This document shows positions 60,570-64,000 of a stretch of DNA of 64,000 nucleotides, piece after piece. Source of the DNA: Marmoricola sp. URHB0036 (GTDB lineage: Bacteria > Actinomycetota > Actinomycetes > Propionibacteriales > Nocardioidaceae). How positions within the stretch are numbered: position 1 is the stretch's first letter; each line of letters starts with the position of its first letter. Both the position numbers and the translations under genes were made by a program. The notes beneath the pieces are model-generated. The model did not search any database and was not told the DNA's origin. It was given only the letters and a program-made list of their open reading frames with translations. Location: NCBI RefSeq assembly GCF_000426045.1, contig NZ_AUEP01000008.1:124001-188000 (forward strand). The letters are read 5' to 3'.

Positions 60570-60611
60570 GGTGGTTGAGGAGCGAGCGCCAGCGAGCGTC
60601 TCGAAACCACC
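60570..60611. repeat. REP-like extragenic palindrome
   Basis: A 42-bp imperfect palindrome runs from GGTGGTTGAG to CTCGAAACCACC with GAGCGAGCGCCAGCGAGCGT between. I recall this element as frequent in intergenic regions of Nocardioides and related genomes. It lies just upstream of the promoter of the 60630 gene. Confidence 0.7.
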
Positions 60612-60617
60612 ACTGGG

Positions 60618-60630
60618 TACGGTCGGGGCA
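60618..60630 (+). promoter_or_regulatory. Putative leaderless promoter -10 of the 60630 gene
   Basis: TACGGT at 60618-60623 fits TANNNT and ends 6 nt before the ATG at 60630. No ribosome site is present. Confidence 0.4.
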
Positions 60631-61484
60631 TGAGCGAGAACCCCACCGTCGCCCTGCTCGGTACCGGCACCATGGGTGCCCCGATGGCCCGCAACATCGC
60701 CCAGGCCGGGATGGCGGTCCGGGTCTGGAACCGCAGCCGTGAGAAGGCCGACGCGCTGGCCGACGTCGCCACGGTGTGCGACACCGTGGCTGAGGCGGTC
60801 GAGGGCGCCGACGTGGTCATCACCGTGCTCTGGGACGCCGACGGTGTCGCCGAGACCATGGAGCAGGCTCGCGGCCACCTCGCCGACGGCGCGATCTGGT
60901 TGCAGATGAGCACCGTGGGGGTCGAGGCCTCCGACCGGCTGAAGGCGCTGGCCGACGACCTCGGCGTCACCTACGTCGACGCGCCGGTGCTCGGCACCAA
61001 GAAGCCGGCCGAGGACGGCGCGCTCGTCGTACTCGCCTCGGGACCCGACGACGTCCAGGAGAAGCTGGCACCCGTCTTCGAGGCGGTCGGCAGCCGCTCC
61101 CTGTGGGTCGGAGAAGCCGGAGCCGGCCAGCGGCTCAAGCTCGTCGCCAACGCCTGGGTCGCCACCGTGCTGGAAGGGGTGGCCGACTCGCTGACGCTGG
61201 CGCGCGACCTCGGTCTCGACCCCGCGCTGTTCCTCGAGGCGGTCAAGGGCGGGGCGATGGACGCGCCGTACGTGCAGCTCAAGGGCGCCAACATGCTCGC
61301 CGGGACGTTCGACCCGGCCTTCACGCTGGCCGGTGCGCTGAAGGACGTCGACCTGATCATCGAGGCGGCCGCGGAGACCGGTACCGACCTCGGCCTCATC
61401 CCCGGCGTCCGGGACCACCTCGCCCGCGGCGTCGAGGCAGGACACGGTGACCTCGACATGGCGGCCACCTACCTGGCGCACTGA
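60630..61484 (+). CDS. 3-Hydroxyisobutyrate dehydrogenase-family NAD(P)-dependent oxidoreductase
   Basis: The 284-residue protein has GTGTMGAPMARNIAQAG (NAD site), MSTVGVEAS, and GAGQRLKLVANAW with the catalytic Lys. Members oxidise beta-hydroxyacids such as 3-hydroxyisobutyrate, tartronate semialdehyde or 6-phosphogluconate, or act on imines. The substrate is not readable. It is followed 58 bp later by a small gene with its own ribosome site. Confidence 0.9.
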   Translation: MSENPTVALLGTGTMGAPMARNIAQAGMAVRVWNRSREKADALADVATVCDTVAEAVEGADVVITVLWDADGVAETMEQARGHLADGAIWLQMSTVGVEASDRLKALADDLGVTYVDAPVLGTKKPAEDGALVVLASGPDDVQEKLAPVFEAVGSRSLWVGEAGAGQRLKLVANAWVATVLEGVADSLTLARDLGLDPALFLEAVKGGAMDAPYVQLKGANMLAGTFDPAFTLAGALKDVDLIIEAAAETGTDLGLIPGVRDHLARGVEAGHGDLDMAATYLAH

Positions 61485-61542
61485 GCAAGGCATGTCGGGA
61501 CCTGATGCGGGTACGCCGGGGAGGAGCCGGAAGGAGTCGGTG

Positions 61543-61812
61543 ATGAGCTCAGACGCCAACGACCAAGAGGCGCTGCACTATCAACCCCCTCGAGGTGTCG
61601 ACCCCGCCGTGGTGGTCGCCGACCTCCGCAAGGCGGGGTACGTCGCTGCGGCGCAGGCGTCGTCCGACGGCACCGAGTTCGTGGTGATCACGACCGACGG
61701 CGAGGGCGCGCCTGATCGGGAAGCAGTGCGGCAGGTGATCGGAGGCGACCGGCAGGTCAACTTCGAAGGTGACACCACACACGTCGGCGCACCGCGGTTC
61801 CTCGACGAGTAG
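61543..61812 (+). CDS. Small hypothetical protein
   Basis: The 89-residue protein has AAGGAG before the ATG. The sequence (VVVADLRKAGYVAAAQASSD, FVVITTDGEG, VRQVIGGDRQVNFEGDTTH) suggests a small alpha-beta fold. I do not recognise a family. It ends 13 bp from the convergent CoA-transferase gene. Confidence 0.7.
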   Translation: MSSDANDQEALHYQPPRGVDPAVVVADLRKAGYVAAAQASSDGTEFVVITTDGEGAPDREAVRQVIGGDRQVNFEGDTTHVGAPRFLDE

Positions 61813-61825
61813 CCCTGCGGGCGGC

Positions 61826-62476
61826 TCAGTCGAGCAGGTCCAACCCGGTCCGCTCGCGCAGCTCGTCCAGGGTGGCGCCGTACGTCGACCTGGCGCGTAC
61901 GCCGTCGGGCGTGATCTCGAAGACGCCGTGGTCGGTGTAGACCCGGCTCACGCAGGCGACTCCGGTCAGCGGATAGGTGCACTTCTCCACCAGCTTGGCG
62001 GAGCCGTCCTTGCTGAACAGCGTCATCATCACGTAGGTGTCCTTGGCCCCCATGGCGAGGTCCATCGCGCCACCCACGGCAGGGATCGCGTCGGCGGCAC
62101 CGGTGTGCCAGTTGGCCAGGTCGCCGGTGACCGAGACCTGGAAGGCGCCGAGCACACAGACGTCCAGGTGGCCGCCGCGCATCATGGCGAAGGAGTCGGC
62201 GTGGTGGAAGTACGACGCACCCGGGGTCTCCACGACGGGTACCTTGCCGGCGTTGATGAGGTCCGGATCGATCTCGTCACCGACGGCGGCACGGCCCATG
62301 CCCAGCATGCCGTTCTCGGTGTGCAGCACGACACCGCGCTCGAGGTCGAGGTGGTCGGCGACCAGAGTGGGCTGGCCGATGCCGAGGTTCACGAACGAGC
62401 CGGTCGGGATGTCGTCGGCGATCAGCTTGGCGATCCCATCCTTCGACAGCGGAGTCTTCTCGAGGGGAGAGCTCAT
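61826..62476 (-). CDS. 3-Oxoacid / 3-oxoadipate CoA-transferase subunit B
   Basis: The 216-residue beta subunit has FVNLGIGQPTLVADHL and the catalytic Glu (E54) in ENGMLGMG, with GAMDLAMGAKDTYVMM. It transfers CoA from succinyl-CoA to 3-oxoadipate or acetoacetate together with subunit A. The ATG overlaps the subunit A stop by 4 bp. It is the last gene of a leftward thiolase - A - B operon. Confidence 0.92.
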   Translation of the reverse strand: MSSPLEKTPLSKDGIAKLIADDIPTGSFVNLGIGQPTLVADHLDLERGVVLHTENGMLGMGRAAVGDEIDPDLINAGKVPVVETPGASYFHHADSFAMMRGGHLDVCVLGAFQVSVTGDLANWHTGAADAIPAVGGAMDLAMGAKDTYVMMTLFSKDGSAKLVEKCTYPLTGVACVSRVYTDHGVFEITPDGVRARSTYGATLDELRERTGLDLLD

Positions 62477-63144
62477 GAGGTCAGCACCACCTTGTCGACG
62501 TAGATGCTCGGCGTCACGATGACCTCCGGATCGAGCTCGCCGGTCGCGACCACGTCGTTGACCTGGGCGATCGTCGTACTCGCCGCGGTGGCCATCACCG
62601 GCCCGAAGTTGCGAGCGGTCTTGCGGTAGACGAGGTTGCCCATCCGGTCGGACCGATGCGCCTTGACCAGGGCGTAGTCGCCGTGGAGCGGGTACTCCAG
62701 GACGTAGTCCTTGCCGTCGATGGTGCGCTCCTCCTTGCCCTCCGCCAGAGGTGTGCCGACGCTGGTCGGGGTGAAGAACCCGCCGATGCCGGCACCAGCA
62801 GCACGCATCCGCTCGGCCAGGTTGCCCTGCGGCACCACCTCGAGCTCGAGCCGGCCCGAGCGGTAGAGGTCGTCGAAGACCCAGGAGTCGCTCTGCCGCG
62901 GGAACGAGCAGATCATCTTGCGGACATGACCGGTCTTGAGCAGCGCGGCCAGGCCGTAGTCGCCGTTGCCGGCGTTGTTGTTCACCACGGTGAGGTCGCG
63001 GGCACCGTGGCGACTCAGCGCGTCGATCAGCTCCAGCGGCTGTCCGGCCGGACCGAAGCCGCCGATGAGCACGGTGGCTCCGTCGGGGATGTCGGCCACG
63101 GCCCGGGCAGCGGCGTCGCGTCCTTCGAGGATGTCGCTGCTCAC
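62473..63144 (-). CDS. 3-Oxoacid / 3-oxoadipate CoA-transferase subunit A
   Basis: The 223-residue alpha subunit has GATVLIGGFGPAGQPLELID (glycine-rich CoA site), VVNNNAGNGDYGLAALL and VPQGNLAERMRAAGAGIGGF. The GTG start at 63144 overlaps the thiolase stop (GTGA); the longer frame is a shadow. Association with a thiolase favours the beta-ketoadipate pathway (PcaI-like) over ketone-body use, but the two cannot be separated by sequence here. Confidence 0.92.
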   Translation of the reverse strand: MSSDILEGRDAAARAVADIPDGATVLIGGFGPAGQPLELIDALSRHGARDLTVVNNNAGNGDYGLAALLKTGHVRKMICSFPRQSDSWVFDDLYRSGRLELEVVPQGNLAERMRAAGAGIGGFFTPTSVGTPLAEGKEERTIDGKDYVLEYPLHGDYALVKAHRSDRMGNLVYRKTARNFGPVMATAASTTIAQVNDVVATGELDPEVIVTPSIYVDKVVLTS

Positions 63145-64000
63145 GACACGTTCTCCAGCACCACCGCCAGCCCCTGGCCGACGCCGATGCAGATGGCCGC
63201 GACCCCCCACCGGTGGCCATCCTCACGCAGCACCTTGGCCAGGGTGCCGAGGATGCGGCCCCCCGATGCACCGAGCGGGTGGCCGACGGCGATCGCGCCG
63301 CCGCGCGTGTTCACGATCTCGGGATCGATGCCCCAGGCGTCCACGCAGACGAGGGACTGCACGGCGAACGCCTCGTTGAGCTCCACGGCGCCGACGTCGG
63401 ACCAGCCGATGCCGGCTCGGGCCAGGGCCTTCTCGGCCGCCTCGACCGGGGCGTAGCCGAACCGGTGCGGCTCCAGGGCATGAGCGGCGCGGCCGGCGAT
63501 CCGGGCGACCGGGGCACGGTCGAGCGAGTCGGCAGCCATCTCGGAGCCGAGCAGCACGGCCGATGCGCCGTCACTGAGCGGGGAGGCGTTGCCGGCGGTG
63601 ATGGTGCCGTCCTTGCGGAAGGACGGCTTCAGCTTCGCCAGCGACTCGACGCTTGACCCGGCGCGGATCGACTCGTCGCGCGGGATGTCGGTGTCCGGCA
63701 CCGCCACCACCAGGTCGTCGTAGAAGCCGTCGGACCAGGCCCGGTCGGCGAGATCGTGGGAGCGCACGGCGAAGGCGTCCTGGCGCTCGCGCGACACGTC
63801 GTACTTCTCCTGCAGCTGCTCGTTGGCCTCCCCGAGCGAGACCGTCCACTCCGCCGGCATGTTCGGGTTGACCAGCCGCCACCCGAGGGTCGTGGACACG
63901 GCCTCCAGGTTGCCGGCCGGGAAGGCCCGCGACGGCTTCGGCAGCACCCACGGCGCCCGGGTCATCGACTCGACGCCACCGGTCAGCACGATCGCGGCGT
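63141..64000 (-). CDS. Thiolase (acetyl-CoA acyltransferase; 3-oxoadipyl-CoA thiolase-like), N-terminus outside the window
   Basis: The C-terminal 286 codons are present, starting within AAIVLTGGVESMTRAPWV. They include NEAFAVQSL, GGAIAVGHPLGASGGRI with the active-site His, and CIGVGQGLAVVLE with the second Cys. The first catalytic Cys lies outside. It cleaves 3-oxoacyl-CoA to acetyl-CoA and a shorter acyl-CoA. It leads an operon with CoA-transferase A and B; the complex could complete beta-ketoadipate degradation. Confidence 0.92.
   Translation of the reverse strand, partial: AAIVLTGGVESMTRAPWVLPKPSRAFPAGNLEAVSTTLGWRLVNPNMPAEWTVSLGEANEQLQEKYDVSRERQDAFAVRSHDLADRAWSDGFYDDLVVAVPDTDIPRDESIRAGSSVESLAKLKPSFRKDGTITAGNASPLSDGASAVLLGSEMAADSLDRAPVARIAGRAAHALEPHRFGYAPVEAAEKALARAGIGWSDVGAVELNEAFAVQSLVCVDAWGIDPEIVNTRGGAIAVGHPLGASGGRILGTLAKVLREDGHRWGVAAICIGVGQGLAVVLENVS

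Noticed and set aside
60338-60970. Minus-strand frame over the 44-bp repeats
   Set aside because: It translates the repeat into a low-complexity peptide (VTSRPGPA-like) and is antisense to the dehydrogenase gene.
1-64000. tRNA, rRNA, insertion sequence, phage or integrase genes
   Set aside because: No cloverleaf, rRNA-like segment, transposase motif or flanking repeat was seen on either strand.

Overview
The window is a chromosomal stretch of a high-GC actinobacterium, most likely Nocardioides or another Nocardioidaceae. The signs are a GC content near 70 percent with strong third-position bias, frequent GTG starts, 4-bp ATGA/GTGA stop-start overlaps, several leaderless promoters (TANNNT 6-7 nt before the start codon), a mycothiol-dependent-type enzyme, a GlnA2-GlnE pair arranged as in mycobacteria, and an extragenic palindrome of a kind I recall as common in Nocardioides. 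I see no rRNA, tRNA, CRISPR array, transposase or phage gene.

Layout. 0-2 kb: the 5' part of an NCS1 permease diverges from a cyclase-type hydrolase coupled to an XRE-cupin regulator. 2-8 kb: nitrogen block glnA2 - STAS protein - glnE, then a SatD-family gene with an elaborate palindromic promoter and a coupled membrane protein. 8-24.5 kb: housekeeping and accessory genes: an OafA-like acyltransferase, LuxR, CGNR and LysR regulators, a lipoprotein phosphoesterase, a DHA2-type MFS pump whose start lies in a 12-bp inverted repeat, an orphan histidine kinase with a C-terminal MEDS domain, a VOC protein, a DinB/MDMPI enzyme, an acyl-CoA synthetase, and two tandem paralogous secreted GH26-like proteins that share their promoter architecture.

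24.6-51 kb is the most striking part. It holds catabolic genes around a BetI-like TetR regulator: an MFS transporter, an FAD oxidoreductase, a GcvT-like aminomethyltransferase, an S9 oligopeptidase, a complete five-gene peptide-type ABC transporter, an ICL/PEPM enzyme, a second MFS, two GbcA/CntA-like Rieske oxygenases, a sarcosine-oxidase-like flavoenzyme, a TAP-like secreted hydrolase, an acyl-CoA dehydrogenase, a CocE/NonD hydrolase, a DmpA-like P1 peptidase and an HDAC-like deacylase. Four 20-bp palindromes of the form TACTGACT-N4-AGTCAGTA lie at the control points of these operons and nowhere else that I found. I infer one regulon for uptake, amide cleavage and stepwise N-demethylation of an amide- or peptide-linked N-methylated (betaine-like) compound. 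The substrate cannot be read from the sequence.

51-58.5 kb: a ROK regulator and a CUT2 sugar ABC transporter (ATPase, permease, lipoprotein) with a Gfo/Idh/MocA dehydrogenase and a TIM-barrel isomerase. Its promoter carries a perfect 9-3-9 operator. 58.5-64 kb: an aldo-keto reductase, a standalone LigD-type polymerase domain, an intergenic cluster of 44-bp repeats and a REP-like palindrome, a 3-hydroxyisobutyrate-dehydrogenase-family enzyme, a small hypothetical, and a leftward thiolase - CoA-transferase A - CoA-transferase B operon of beta-ketoadipate/3-oxoacid type, cut by the window edge.
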